Source: Pseudomonas sp. sp1636 (GTDB lineage: Bacteria > Pseudomonadota > Gammaproteobacteria > Pseudomonadales > Pseudomonadaceae). Taken from it: a DNA stretch of 64,000 bases. The position numbers and the translations under genes are program-made. Shown piece by piece: positions 56,242 to 64,000 of the stretch (position 1 is the first letter of the stretch; every line of letters begins with the position of its first letter). The notes beneath the pieces are model-generated. The model was given only the letters and a program-made list of their open reading frames with translations. It had not been told where the DNA came from and ran no database searches. The stretch spans positions 124,001-188,000 of the forward strand of contig NZ_JARRAB010000002.1 of NCBI RefSeq assembly GCF_030376615.1, given 5' to 3'.

Positions 56242-56263
56242 GCTTACCGAACAAGGAATAAGC

Positions 56264-56971
56264 ATGAAACAACATCGTTTAGCAGCGGCGGTTGCCCTGG
56301 TGGGTCTGGTTCTCGCCGGTTGCGATTCGCAAACCAGCGAAGTGAAACTGGAAAGCCCGGCGCAAAAAGCCTCCTACGGTATCGGCCTGAACATGGGCAA
56401 GAGCCTGGCCCAGGAAGGCATGGATGACCTGGACTCGAAAGCCGTGGCCCAGGGCATCGAAGATGCAATCGGCAAGAAAGAGCAGCGCCTGAAAGACGAT
56501 GAGCTGGTCGAGGCTTTCGCCTTCCTGCAGAAGCGTGCCGAAGAACGCATGGCTACCATGAACGAGGAGTCGGCCAAAGCGGGCAAGAAATTCCTCGAAG
56601 AGAATGGCAAGCGTGAAGGTGTGGTCACCACCGAATCCGGTTTGCAGTACGAAATACTGAACAAAGCCGAAGGTGATCAGCCGAAAGCCACCGACGTGGT
56701 GAGCGTGCACTATGAAGGCAAATTGACCGATGGCAGCGTGTTCGACAGTTCGATCGAACGCGGTAGCCCGATTGAACTGCCTGTCAGTGGTGTGATTCCA
56801 GGGTGGGTCGAAGGCCTACAGTTGATGCATGTCGGCGAGAAGTACAAGCTCTATATTCCGAGCGAGCTGGCCTACGGCGAGCAAAGCCCGACTCCGGCGA
56901 TTCCGGCCAACTCGGTGCTGGTGTTCGAGTTGGAGCTGCTGGAAATCAAGGCCGCTAGTGCCGAGCAGTAA
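56264..56971 (+). CDS. FKBP-type peptidyl-prolyl isomerase lipoprotein
   Basis: 235 residues. A lipoprotein signal with lipobox LAGC (Cys20), an N-terminal helical dimerisation domain (about 38-125, SYGIGLNMGKSLAQEGMDDLDSKAVAQGIEDAI) and a C-terminal FKBP domain (VSVHYEGKLTDGSVFDSSIERGSPIELPVSGVIPGWVEGLQLMHVGEKYKLYIPSELAYGEQ). This is the FkpA/Mip layout; it assists folding of envelope proteins. ATG 56264 has AAGGA at 56253; a longer in-frame reading upstream is just translated repeat C. Promoter must lie in or beyond that repeat. Confidence 0.92.
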   Translation: MKQHRLAAAVALVGLVLAGCDSQTSEVKLESPAQKASYGIGLNMGKSLAQEGMDDLDSKAVAQGIEDAIGKKEQRLKDDELVEAFAFLQKRAEERMATMNEESAKAGKKFLEENGKREGVVTTESGLQYEILNKAEGDQPKATDVVSVHYEGKLTDGSVFDSSIERGSPIELPVSGVIPGWVEGLQLMHVGEKYKLYIPSELAYGEQSPTPAIPANSVLVFELELLEIKAASAEQ

Positions 56972-57019
56972 CAGCTAGCGAGGCAGCCCTAAGTTCGACA
57001 GGTCGCCAGTGTTGCAGGT

Positions 57020-57050
57020 AACGCCCCGTTTCGACGGGGCGTTGTCGTTT
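57020..57050 (+). terminator. Terminator of FKBP gene
   Basis: AACGCCCCGT (57020-57029) pairs perfectly with ACGGGGCGTT (57034-57043) round the stable TTCG tetraloop; GTCGTTT follows. 49 bp after the stop codon. Confidence 0.85.
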
Positions 57051-57170
57051 GTGCCGATCACAAAGCGAGCTTGAGGTTGACTGGAGGCTTGAAAAAGACT
57101 CTGAATGAAGCCTGGGCGTTACTGTTATGCACATTTCGTCTGACTCGCGTGCGGCCTTGCCGTGGGCCTC

Positions 57171-57329
57171 TTGAAAAACTCTTTGCATATTTTAAGTTAT
57201 TGATTTAAAACGACTTTAACAGATGGGTGAAAAATGTCCGATCTGTCGCGAGACCGCGTGGGCTGGGCGTTTGCTCGGCTCATGAGGAATCTGTTCACAA
57301 GGTTATCCACAGCTTTAGTGGATAACCCA
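57171..57329. promoter_or_regulatory. AT-rich block and paired DnaA-box-like sites
   Basis: 57181-57225 is strongly AT-rich for this genome, with TTTTAA (57190-57195) and TTAAAA (57205-57210) facing each other. TTATCCACA at 57303-57311 fits the DnaA box consensus exactly; it is part of the inverted repeat GTTATCCAC/GTGGATAAC (57302-57310, 57318-57326). No gene is seen in 57051-57368. Likely the regulatory region of the DUF1232 gene. Confidence 0.4.
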
Positions 57330-57368
57330 AGCCAGCCCAGCAGGCATGCGGGTTGACGAGGAATGCCC

Positions 57369-57788
57369 ATGAAACAGTCGTGGCGTTTTTCCAGTTACCT
57401 GCGGTTGGCGCAGGCTTTTTTGCGGCGTGGCCGATTACCTGCCCTGTTGCTGGCGGTGGCACGCAAGAGTGCAACGCAAGGCCGGCGCGTGGGTGCGTTG
57501 AAAGAAGACTTGCGACTACTGCAAGGCCTGTGCATGGCCTGGTGGCGGGGTGAGTATCGAGCGATCAGCTCACAGGCACTACTGGCGGTAGTGGCGGCGC
57601 TGCTGTATTTCGTCACTCCGCTGGATGGACTGCCGGATTGGTTGCCGGTGCTGGGGTTTATCGACGATTTAGCCGTGCTGGCTTGGGTGCTGCGCACCTG
57701 GAGCGATGAGCTGGCGGCATTCCGTGCCTGGCGGGAAGCCCAGGCGCCTGAGGCGCTCGAGGTTATCGAGCGCCTGCCGGATAGGTAA
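57369..57788 (+). CDS. DUF1232 (YkvA family) membrane protein
   Basis: 139 residues. The DUF1232 core is YRAISSQALLAVVAALLYFVTPLDGLPDWLPVLGFIDDLAVLAWVLRT, with the DxxPD-type motif and two hydrophobic helices. Family role is unknown. ATG 57369 is 6 nt from GAGGA and preferred to ATG 57363. Confidence 0.8.
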   Translation: MKQSWRFSSYLRLAQAFLRRGRLPALLLAVARKSATQGRRVGALKEDLRLLQGLCMAWWRGEYRAISSQALLAVVAALLYFVTPLDGLPDWLPVLGFIDDLAVLAWVLRTWSDELAAFRAWREAQAPEALEVIERLPDR

Positions 57789-58252
57789 CACTTGGCGTTG
57801 GATGAATGGCAGCCCTGACGGATGCTTGGCGGAGACGTCGAACATCCGGGCGAGCGCCCTCGGGTCGCGCGTTCCTGCAGCGCCCTTCCAGCCACTCGGC
57901 GGTAAGTTTCGATGCATCCGTGCGGGGGCTCGACGAAGTGCAGTTCGAGCTTCAGGCGCTGGCCGGCCTGGCGGCCGAACTACTGGGTGAAACCAGCAGC
58001 TGATGATCGCGCACCTCGGCATAGGGCATGCCGTCGGCGGGGGAGCAGCCCCGGCGCAATGCCTCTGCGGCGGTTATGGTATGCCGCCGGCTAATAGAAG
58101 GATCGCCAGCGTCCGCAAAATGCCTCCAGAGTGCTGCCCGAACGGTGTCAAGGCAGTTTAGGTCACGCCCTTTGCCGTATTGGGCTGTTAACATGGCCAT
58201 CTGCAAGGAAGGTGCTGAGGCTGTCGGTACTGCTTTCCACGGAGAGTCGAGA
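57789..58252. other. 464-bp gap with possible gene remnants
   Basis: No intact gene is supported. Two short frames look more protein-like than random: a plus-strand end near 57930-58003 (DEVQFELQALAGLAAELLG) and a minus-strand stretch near 58000-58160 (ALWRHFADAGDPSISRRH). They may be decayed genes or translated repeats. No repeat arms were found. Confidence 0.3.
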
Positions 58253-58573
58253 ATGAAAGTGCAAGTGATCAAGCGTGATGGCGAACCCGAGTATGCGGTA
58301 CTGCCCTGGGCGGATTACCTGGCCTTGTTGCAGGCTGCGGGTCACGCTGCGCAAGTGCCGGTGGCGGCTGCGGATACAGTCAAACCGGCGCTGAGTGAGT
58401 TGGCGCGTTTGCGCGAGGAAAAGGGCTTGTCGCTGCAGGAGTTGGCGCGTTCGGTGGGGATCAGCCCGCATTATCTGGGCATGATCGAAAGTGCCGAGCG
58501 CCAACCGGATGCCGCCATCAAGCGGGCCTTGGCCTGGGCGCTCGGTGTCGCCGGCTGGGAGGAGAAATTTTGA
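58253..58573 (+). CDS. XRE-family helix-turn-helix regulator
   Basis: 106 residues in two parts: an N-terminal strand-rich piece (MKVQVIKRDGEPEYAVLPWADYLALLQ) like those on some antitoxin-type regulators, and an HTH_3 domain (LARLREEKGLSLQELARSVGISPHYLGMIESAERQPDAAIKRALAWALGV). ATG 58253 is behind GGAGAGTCGAGA. The stop overlaps the next gene's TTG. No toxin-like partner is seen, so I call it only a regulator. Confidence 0.8.
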   Translation: MKVQVIKRDGEPEYAVLPWADYLALLQAAGHAAQVPVAAADTVKPALSELARLREEKGLSLQELARSVGISPHYLGMIESAERQPDAAIKRALAWALGVAGWEEKF

Positions 58574-58935
58574 GCGTAAGTATCAGTCGCCAGCATTGGC
58601 AGGCCTTGCTCGATGAGCTGGAGGATGCCCGGCGCCAACGTCACCTGCTGACCTATCGGGCGTTGGTCGAGCGTTTGGCCTTGCCGACCCCGGCCATGCA
58701 AACACTCACTGCTGCGTTGGAACACCTGGCGGCCCTGGATGCCCGTGCCGAGCGGCCACTGCGTAGCGCCTTGGTAATCAGTCAGGGGGCGAGTCGACTG
58801 CCGCGCACCGGATTCTTCGACTGCGTGACTCGCCTTGGTCGCTTTAACGGTGCGTCGGACGGCGTAGCCGCCGCGTCCTGGCATGCGGCCGAAGTGGTGC
58901 GGGTGTTCGAGTTTACCTACCCCGAGGAGGTCTAG
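58570..58935 (+). CDS. Unrecognised protein, second gene of the XRE unit
   Basis: 121 residues, started by TTG 58570 overlapping the XRE stop (TTGA). N-terminal helices (QHWQALLDELEDARRQRHLLTYRALVERLALPTPAMQTLTAALEHLAALD) are followed by a strand-rich end with SALVISQGASRLPRTGFFDCVTRLGRF. No signal or membrane segment. GTG of the next gene directly follows its stop. The family is not one I can name; conserved-looking motifs and tight packing argue it is real. Confidence 0.65.
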   Translation: MSVSISRQHWQALLDELEDARRQRHLLTYRALVERLALPTPAMQTLTAALEHLAALDARAERPLRSALVISQGASRLPRTGFFDCVTRLGRFNGASDGVAAASWHAAEVVRVFEFTYPEEV

Positions 58936-59403
58936 GTGTTTTGGCGGCTGCGTGCGCGGATAGGCTATGGCGTGGCCCGGCGGCTGTTTCACTGGTCGTG
59001 GTTGGTCAAGCAGCCACGCGGTTGGCGTTGGCTTGAGGGGCAGTTTGCACGCATGGCCAACCTGGGCGATGTTGCCGCGCAGAGCTTCTATGGGCATATC
59101 CTGCTGTTTCGCGGCCAGGGGCTTGGCGCCCGCGAAGAAGGCATGCGGCTGTTGCATCTGGCGGCCACCGCGGGCGATGCCAAGGCCGCCTATCAGCTCG
59201 GTGTGCTGAGCCTGGCGGGCAATGCCCGACAAGCCCCCGACGGTCTTGAGGCCGTGCGCTGGTGGACGCTGGCGGCAGCGGCTGGCCATCCCCTGGCCGC
59301 CCAGCGCTTGGCCGATCTGTATCGCGACGGTGGCCCGGGCTTGCCGGCCGATGCCGCGCGTGCGGCAAGCTTTGTCCAACGGGCGCAGGAGCTGGGGCTG
59401 TAG
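58936..59403 (+). CDS. Sel1-repeat protein
   Basis: 155 residues from GTG 58936, with AGGAGG at 58925-58930. Three Sel1-like helical repeats are seen (MANLGDVAAQSFYGHILLFRG, GMRLLHLAATAGDAKAAYQLGVLSLAG, AVRWWTLAAAAGHPLAAQRLADLYRDG). These usually hold protein partners. No signal peptide, so cytoplasmic. Last gene of the three-gene unit. Confidence 0.8.
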   Translation: MFWRLRARIGYGVARRLFHWSWLVKQPRGWRWLEGQFARMANLGDVAAQSFYGHILLFRGQGLGAREEGMRLLHLAATAGDAKAAYQLGVLSLAGNARQAPDGLEAVRWWTLAAAAGHPLAAQRLADLYRDGGPGLPADAARAASFVQRAQELGL

Positions 59404-59548
59404 CGGCACGGGAGTCCACGGGGCTGTGGCGCAAGGCTATCCACTGTGGTCCGCCGAGCCGCTGCAGGCTGCCGGATCGTGCCCGGCGCGCTCCGGCAGC
59501 GCTGTTTATACCCTGAGCAGAACTTCAAGCCTGTGGGGCGCGGCCGGC

Positions 59549-61309
59549 TTACGCCGACAGCTTTTGCGTATCGATGATGTGCAGGCTGTAGCCGGGCACC
59601 GCCTTGGCGTAGCGTTTAGCCTCGGAAGCCAGGCCTGCGAGCTGGCTGGCGTCGAATTGCGCGCATTGTTCCGGGCGCAAGTGCACCACGCCCAGCGACA
59701 GGGAGAGCAGTGCAAACTCCTGACGCTGGCCCTGTCGGCTGTGAGCGACCAGGCAGCCCGCTTGTAGGTGCTCATCGCTGTAGAAGCGTCGACACTGACT
59801 TTGAAAGTCTTCCAGCAGGCGATTGAGGCGGCCCCGCCAATCGTGCGAACCGAGCACCAGTAAGAAGTCGTCGCCGCCAATGTGGCCGACGAAGTCGCGT
59901 GCCGGGTCTACCCGTTCGCTCAGGCATTGCGCCAGGCTCAGCAGCACTTCATCGCCTTTGGCGTAGCCATAGAGGTCGTTGAACGGCTTGAAGTTGTCGA
60001 TATCCACATAGCAGATTACCGCTTCACGGGCTTGTTGCAGCAGGCGAGTCAGGCATTGCTGGATCGGCACATTGCCCGGTAGCAAGGTCAGCGGGTTGGC
60101 GTAGCGCGCCTGCTGGATTTTCAGTTCGGTGATCAACTTGAGCACGTCGATCACCCGACCGAGCCCCAGGTAGCTGCCGCCCTGGGTGATGATGAAGTCT
60201 TCCTCAATGCGCTGGCGGGCACGGCTGGTGAGCAGGCGGCTGACCTTCTGCAGCGACTGATTCAGTTCGACGGCGAGGAAGTCATTGCTCATCAGGCGGC
60301 TGATCGGTTTGCGCGCGAACAGGTCGGCGGCGAAGGGCTTGAGCAGCGCTTCGGACAGCGCCTGGCGGTTGACGATACCGACCGTTTGTCCGTGTTCATC
60401 GATTACCGCCAGGGAATTGAGGTTGGCCTGGGCGCGGAAGGCTTCCAGTACCTCGGCGATGGCCGTGTGCTGGGATACTGCCGGCTGTTCGTTTAGCAAG
60501 GCGGCGAGGCTGCTGCTTTCTTCATTCATTATGAGCGCATTGCCGTTGAGCTTCGGCAGGAGCTGGCGTGCATCGCGTGGCGGTTGTTCCTGCGGGCGGC
60601 AGAGCAAATAGCCTTGCAGCAGGTCGATGCCCATCTCGGCCAGCACCATGAGTTCTTCTTCCAGTTCGATGCCTTCGGCAATCACCTGGGCGCGGGAGGC
60701 CTGGGCCATCTTCAGGATGGAGCCGACGAACTCGCGTTTGACCGCATCCTGATGAATGCCATCGATGAAGTGACGGTCGATTTTCACGTAATCCGGGCGC
60801 AGTTCCGACCATAGGCGCAGGCTTGAATAGCCCGCACCGAGGTCGTCCAGGGCAATCGAGAAGCCCATGGCGCGGTAGTGGTGGAGGGCCGTGTCGAGGA
60901 GGGTGAAGTCGTCGGTGGGAGACTGCTCGGTTAGCTCGATCACCACCTGGCTGGGGGGGATGCCATAGGCTTGCAGCAGTTGTAGGGTGCGACCGGGTTG
61001 ATGGCCGGGCTCCAGCAGTGAATCCGGCGATACGTTGAGAAACAGCTTGCCTTGCAATTGCAGTTCGCTGAAGCGCCGGCAGGCATTCTTGCGGCAGGCC
61101 ACTTCCAGCTCGCCCAGCCGCCCGGCATTGCGTGCCACGGCGAACAGGTTGATCGGCGAGTGCAAGGGGCTGTTGGACGGGCCGCGAGTCAGGGCTTCGT
61201 AACCGAGGATGCGGCGTTCGGAGAGGCTGACGATTGGCTGGAATACGCTATGCAGGTCGCCGTGAGCGAGAATATGGCCCAGTGCGCTCAGTTGCTCGGT
61301 GACGGTCAT
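59549..61309 (-). CDS. EAL-CBS-GGDEF c-di-GMP protein with variant GGDDF
   Basis: 586 residues from ATG 61309 (MTVTEQLSALGHIL). The EAL domain (about 15-245) has Glu38-Ala-Leu, ELTE, Asp155-Asp156 (ALDDLGAGYSS), VKIDR and AEGIE, so a phosphodiesterase is likely. Two CBS repeats follow (about 270-395), then a GGDEF domain (about 405-580) with YVDIDNFKPFNDLYGYAKGDEVL and the active-site variant Gly478-Gly-Asp-Asp-Phe482. Cytoplasmic. The same gene lies beside prc in P. aeruginosa (PA3258 next to PA3257). It may bind nucleotide by the CBS part. Confidence 0.9.
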   Translation of the reverse strand: MTVTEQLSALGHILAHGDLHSVFQPIVSLSERRILGYEALTRGPSNSPLHSPINLFAVARNAGRLGELEVACRKNACRRFSELQLQGKLFLNVSPDSLLEPGHQPGRTLQLLQAYGIPPSQVVIELTEQSPTDDFTLLDTALHHYRAMGFSIALDDLGAGYSSLRLWSELRPDYVKIDRHFIDGIHQDAVKREFVGSILKMAQASRAQVIAEGIELEEELMVLAEMGIDLLQGYLLCRPQEQPPRDARQLLPKLNGNALIMNEESSSLAALLNEQPAVSQHTAIAEVLEAFRAQANLNSLAVIDEHGQTVGIVNRQALSEALLKPFAADLFARKPISRLMSNDFLAVELNQSLQKVSRLLTSRARQRIEEDFIITQGGSYLGLGRVIDVLKLITELKIQQARYANPLTLLPGNVPIQQCLTRLLQQAREAVICYVDIDNFKPFNDLYGYAKGDEVLLSLAQCLSERVDPARDFVGHIGGDDFLLVLGSHDWRGRLNRLLEDFQSQCRRFYSDEHLQAGCLVAHSRQGQRQEFALLSLSLGVVHLRPEQCAQFDASQLAGLASEAKRYAKAVPGYSLHIIDTQKLSA

Positions 61310-61426
61310 GGGAGTCTCGATATGCAGAAAAAGCGAAGGGGCTGATATCGCTATCAGCCCCTGCATTTCACGACAGATTGATGACTCTTTGATGACAGCC
61401 GTGAGCGGCTAACGCTTACTGTTCGC

Positions 61427-63508
61427 TTACTGTTTGGCCACCCTCGAACTCAAGCCCAGGAAGTCGAGCAGGACATGCCCGCTTTCGGCGAGGAAGGCGT
61501 CATCTTCCGGTTTGGTTTTTTCAGGTTCGACCGCAGCGGCGTCTTCATCCTCTTTCTTCAACTCGTTGAGCAGGGCTTCGCCCTTGGCTTGACGGCGGTT
61601 GTTTTCGATCACCAATTGCTGCGCTTCTATATCGGTTTGTTGTGCGCGGCGTTTGCCTTCGTTGAGGCTGACGCTGGTTTCATCCATGAGCTTTTGCGCC
61701 AGCGCCAGGCGGTCGCGGGTAAAGGTGAAGTCCGCATTCTTCGCTGTGCGGCTATCGTAGCGAGACTGTAGCTCTTCCAGGAGTGGCTTGATCGGATCCT
61801 GTTCGGGGGCGATTGCAGCTTTGATGCTGTCCCACGGCAAAGCCTCGGGCAGGGCGCTTTCGCCGATCTCCTTGGTGTCCATCACATCGGGGTACTGGAT
61901 GTCCGGGATCACCCCCTGGTGCTGGGTGCTTTGTCCGGAAACGCGGTAGAACTTGGCCAGGGTCAGCTTAAGTTCGCCGTGATTGAGCGGTTGAATGGTC
62001 TGTACCGTGCCTTTGCCGAAGGTCTGGCCACCGAGGATCAGCGCGCGGTGATAGTCCTGCATGGCGCCGGCGAAAATCTCCGAAGCCGAGGCGGACAGGC
62101 GATTGACCAATACGGCCAGAGGGCCTTTGTAGTAAATGCCGGTATTTTCATCGGCCAGCACATCGACCCGGCCGTCGCTGTTACGCACCAGTACGGTTGG
62201 CCCTTGGTCGATAAACAGCCCGGTCAGTTCGGTCGCTTCCTGCAGTGAGCCGCCGCCATTGTTACGCAGGTCGATGACCACGCCGTCGACCTTCTCCTGT
62301 TCCAGTTCGGCGATCAGGCGTTTGACGTCGCGGGTGGTGCTTGTGTAATTCGGATCTCCGGCGCGAAAGGCCTTGAAATCCAGATAAAACGCGGGGATTT
62401 CGATGATGCCCAGTTTGTAGTCGCGCCCTTCGTGGTTCAGTTGCAGCACGGATTTCTTCGCGGCTTGCTCTTCCAGCTTGACTGCTTCGCGGGTGATGTT
62501 GACCACTTTGCTGGTGTCGTCATTCGGTGCGTTGCTCGCCGGAATGACTTCCAGGCGTACCAGCGAACCTTTCGGGCCGCGGATCAGCTTGACCACTTCG
62601 TCCAGCCGCCAGCCGATCACGTCGACCATTTCGTCGCGGCCCTGGGCAACGCCGATGATCTTGTCCGCCGGTGCAATCTGCTTGCTCTTGTCGGCCGGGC
62701 CTGCGGGCACCAGGCGCACGACTTTGACGTGTTCGTTGTCGCTTTGCAGTACCGCGCCAATGCCTTCCAGCGACAGGCTCATATTGATGTCGAAGTTCTC
62801 CGCGTTGTCCGGGGAGAGGTAGGTGGTGTGCGGGTCGTAGGACATGGCGAAGGCGTTGATGTAGGTCTGGAAGATGTCCTCGCCGCGCGTCTGCCGCAGG
62901 CGCGTCTGTTGACTCTTGTAGCGCTTGATCAGCAACTCTTGAATTGCCTTGGGTTCTTTGCCGGCGATTTTCAGGCGCAGCACTTCGTCTTTAACGCGTT
63001 TGCGCCATAACTCGTCCAGCTCGGTTAGATCCTTGGCCCAGGGGGCCTTTTCGCGGTCGATCAGCAGGCTCTCATCGATGCTGAAGTCAATCTTGTTGAC
63101 GCCCTGTTCGAGTATCTGCAGGGCAAGCTGCAAGCGGCTTTGCAGGCGCTCCAGATAACGCTTGTAGATAAGAAAGCCCGGCTCCAGATTGCCGCTTTTC
63201 AGCAGGTCGTCGAAGCGGTTGCGCCAGCGGTCGAATTCGGCAATGTCACCGGCGGTGAAGTAACTGCGCGAAGGATCGAGCATCTTCAGGTAGCCCTGAT
63301 AGATCTTCGCCGAACGCTCATCGTTGAGCGGCGGCTTGTTGTAGTGGTGCCGATTGAGCAGCTCTACGACATTGAGGCTGGCGATGACCTGCTCGCGATT
63401 CGGTTGCAAGTATTCCCACGGGTCGGCACTGCTGGTTTTCGCAGACAGCGGCAAAGCACTTAAACCGAGGCTAAGGGCGAGGAGGGTGCTAAGCAGTGAT
63501 CGCTTCAT
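61427..63508 (-). CDS. prc: Prc (AlgO/Tsp), periplasmic tail-specific protease
   Basis: 693 residues. A signal peptide (1-23, ending LSA) is followed by the N-terminal helical domain, a PDZ domain (about 240-325, SLEGIGAVLQSDNEHVKVVRLVPAGPADKS) and the S41 protease core with catalytic Ser474 (SASASEIFAGA) and Lys499 (QTFGKGTVQ). It degrades proteins with nonpolar C-termini; in P. aeruginosa it can act on MucA and so influence alginate. ATG 63508 fits the signal peptide; further in-frame ATGs upstream (63523, 63538 region) have no ribosome site. Confidence 0.94.
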   Translation of the reverse strand: MKRSLLSTLLALSLGLSALPLSAKTSSADPWEYLQPNREQVIASLNVVELLNRHHYNKPPLNDERSAKIYQGYLKMLDPSRSYFTAGDIAEFDRWRNRFDDLLKSGNLEPGFLIYKRYLERLQSRLQLALQILEQGVNKIDFSIDESLLIDREKAPWAKDLTELDELWRKRVKDEVLRLKIAGKEPKAIQELLIKRYKSQQTRLRQTRGEDIFQTYINAFAMSYDPHTTYLSPDNAENFDINMSLSLEGIGAVLQSDNEHVKVVRLVPAGPADKSKQIAPADKIIGVAQGRDEMVDVIGWRLDEVVKLIRGPKGSLVRLEVIPASNAPNDDTSKVVNITREAVKLEEQAAKKSVLQLNHEGRDYKLGIIEIPAFYLDFKAFRAGDPNYTSTTRDVKRLIAELEQEKVDGVVIDLRNNGGGSLQEATELTGLFIDQGPTVLVRNSDGRVDVLADENTGIYYKGPLAVLVNRLSASASEIFAGAMQDYHRALILGGQTFGKGTVQTIQPLNHGELKLTLAKFYRVSGQSTQHQGVIPDIQYPDVMDTKEIGESALPEALPWDSIKAAIAPEQDPIKPLLEELQSRYDSRTAKNADFTFTRDRLALAQKLMDETSVSLNEGKRRAQQTDIEAQQLVIENNRRQAKGEALLNELKKEDEDAAAVEPEKTKPEDDAFLAESGHVLLDFLGLSSRVAKQ

Positions 63509-63637
63509 GCTGACTCGACGTAGGGACATTTGATAACGCATATTAGGCCATCTTTCAGGGCGCCAGGTTCCATCGGCGCAATGCAAAAGCCCGACGTTGA
63601 AACGTCGAGCCCGGTTCAAATGCACTATGGAGGCAGC

Positions 63638-64000
63638 GTGAAGGCATTGCAAGGCGTTGAAGGGCGCGTGGAATGGGCGCAGCAGCCCACCCCGGTCTGT
63701 GATGTAGGGCAAATCCGTATCCGCGTAGCGGCCGCCGGGTTGAACCGGGCCGACCTGCTGCAGTGCGCCGGTCTGTATCCGCCGCCACCGGGGGCCAGCG
63801 CTATCCTGGGTCTGGAGTGCGCCGGGGTGATCAGCGCGGTCGGGGCGGGCAGTGACTGGCAGGTGGGCGATCGGGTTTGCGCGTTGCTGGCCGGCGGCGG
63901 CATGGCCGAGGAGGTGGTGGTCGATGCGCGGCATGCCTTAACGGTGCCGCAAGGCGTATCGCTGCATGAAGCGGCTGCTTTGCCTGAGGTGTATGCCACA
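63638..64000 (+). CDS. NAD(P)H-quinone oxidoreductase, zinc-type MDR family (3' end outside window)
   Basis: 121 codons to the window end, open frame. GTG 63638 follows GGAGG (63629-63633). MKALQGVEGRVEWAQQPTP, AAAGLNRADLLQCAGLYPPPPGAS and LGLECAGVISAVGAGSDWQVGDRVCALL are the N-terminal GroES-like part of quinone oxidoreductases of the PIG3 type. The nucleotide-binding fold lies outside. Divergent from prc, as in P. aeruginosa (PA3256/PA3257). Confidence 0.88.
   Translation, partial: MKALQGVEGRVEWAQQPTPVCDVGQIRIRVAAAGLNRADLLQCAGLYPPPPGASAILGLECAGVISAVGAGSDWQVGDRVCALLAGGGMAEEVVVDARHALTVPQGVSLHEAAALPEVYAT

Noticed and set aside
56051-56263. 71-codon N-terminal extension of the FKBP protein
   Set aside because: It is translated repeat C; the lipoprotein signal and ribosome site at 56264 show the real start.

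Overview
The window is a 64-kb piece of a gamma-proteobacterial chromosome that is almost certainly Pseudomonas. The FleQ/FleS/FleR/FleN regulators, the gene order fleQ-fleSR-fliEFGHIJ ... flhA-flhF-fleN-fliA-cheYZAB-motCD-parC-parP-cheW followed by ccmABCDEFGHI, GC-rich codon use and REP-type repeats built on GTAGGAG/CTCCTAC all fit that genus. I cannot name the species from sequence alone.

Region 1 (1-38911) is a nearly continuous motility and chemotaxis cluster. It begins inside fleQ and continues with the FleSR two-component system, the basal-body, C-ring and export genes, the HsbA-HsbR-HptB partner-switching module, the hook-length gene fliK and an extra chemoreceptor. It then holds fliL-flhB, flhA-flhF-fleN-fliA, the Che operon with the second stator MotCD, and the polar array-positioning genes parC and parP with cheW. 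Five sigma-54 type -24/-12 elements with identical GG-N10-GC spacing precede fleS, fliE, fliK, fliL and flhA. A good sigma-28 element lies in the 3' end of cheZ ahead of cheA. Thus transcription tiers run from FleQ/sigma-54 to FliA/sigma-28. The cluster ends with a minus-strand pair: a second FliK-like protein and a free-standing FlhB C-terminal domain (FlhX-like).

Region 2 (39063-46343) is the complete cytochrome c maturation operon ccmABCDEFGHI with a small lipoprotein gene at its end. Region 3 (46597-50306) carries mlaA, an exported alpha/beta hydrolase, a GNAT acetyltransferase, a DUF2061 membrane protein and a ComEA-like DNA-binding protein. Region 4 (50410-55815) has tRNA-Asn with a broken copy beside it, tyrB, uvrB, rdgC, tRNA-Val and tRNA-Asp. 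Region 5 (55978-64000) has an FKBP lipoprotein, a DUF1232 protein, a three-gene unit (XRE regulator, unknown protein, Sel1 protein), an EAL-CBS-GGDEF protein, the Prc protease and the start of a quinone oxidoreductase.

The most unusual material is non-coding. At least three families of palindromic, MITE-like elements are present. One copy forms the start codon region and about 30 N-terminal codons of mlaA and also supplies the stop codon of the hydrolase gene before it. Another, 264 bp long, folds on paper into a terminal stem enclosing two long hairpin arms and sits 22 bp ahead of the FKBP gene. Tandem REP pairs lie upstream of the fliE promoter, and a tRNA-Asn copy is interrupted in its T-loop. 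At the protein level, the CheA linker carries four repeats that resemble the CheY-binding peptide of FliM. I saw no CRISPR array, prophage, transposase gene or rRNA.
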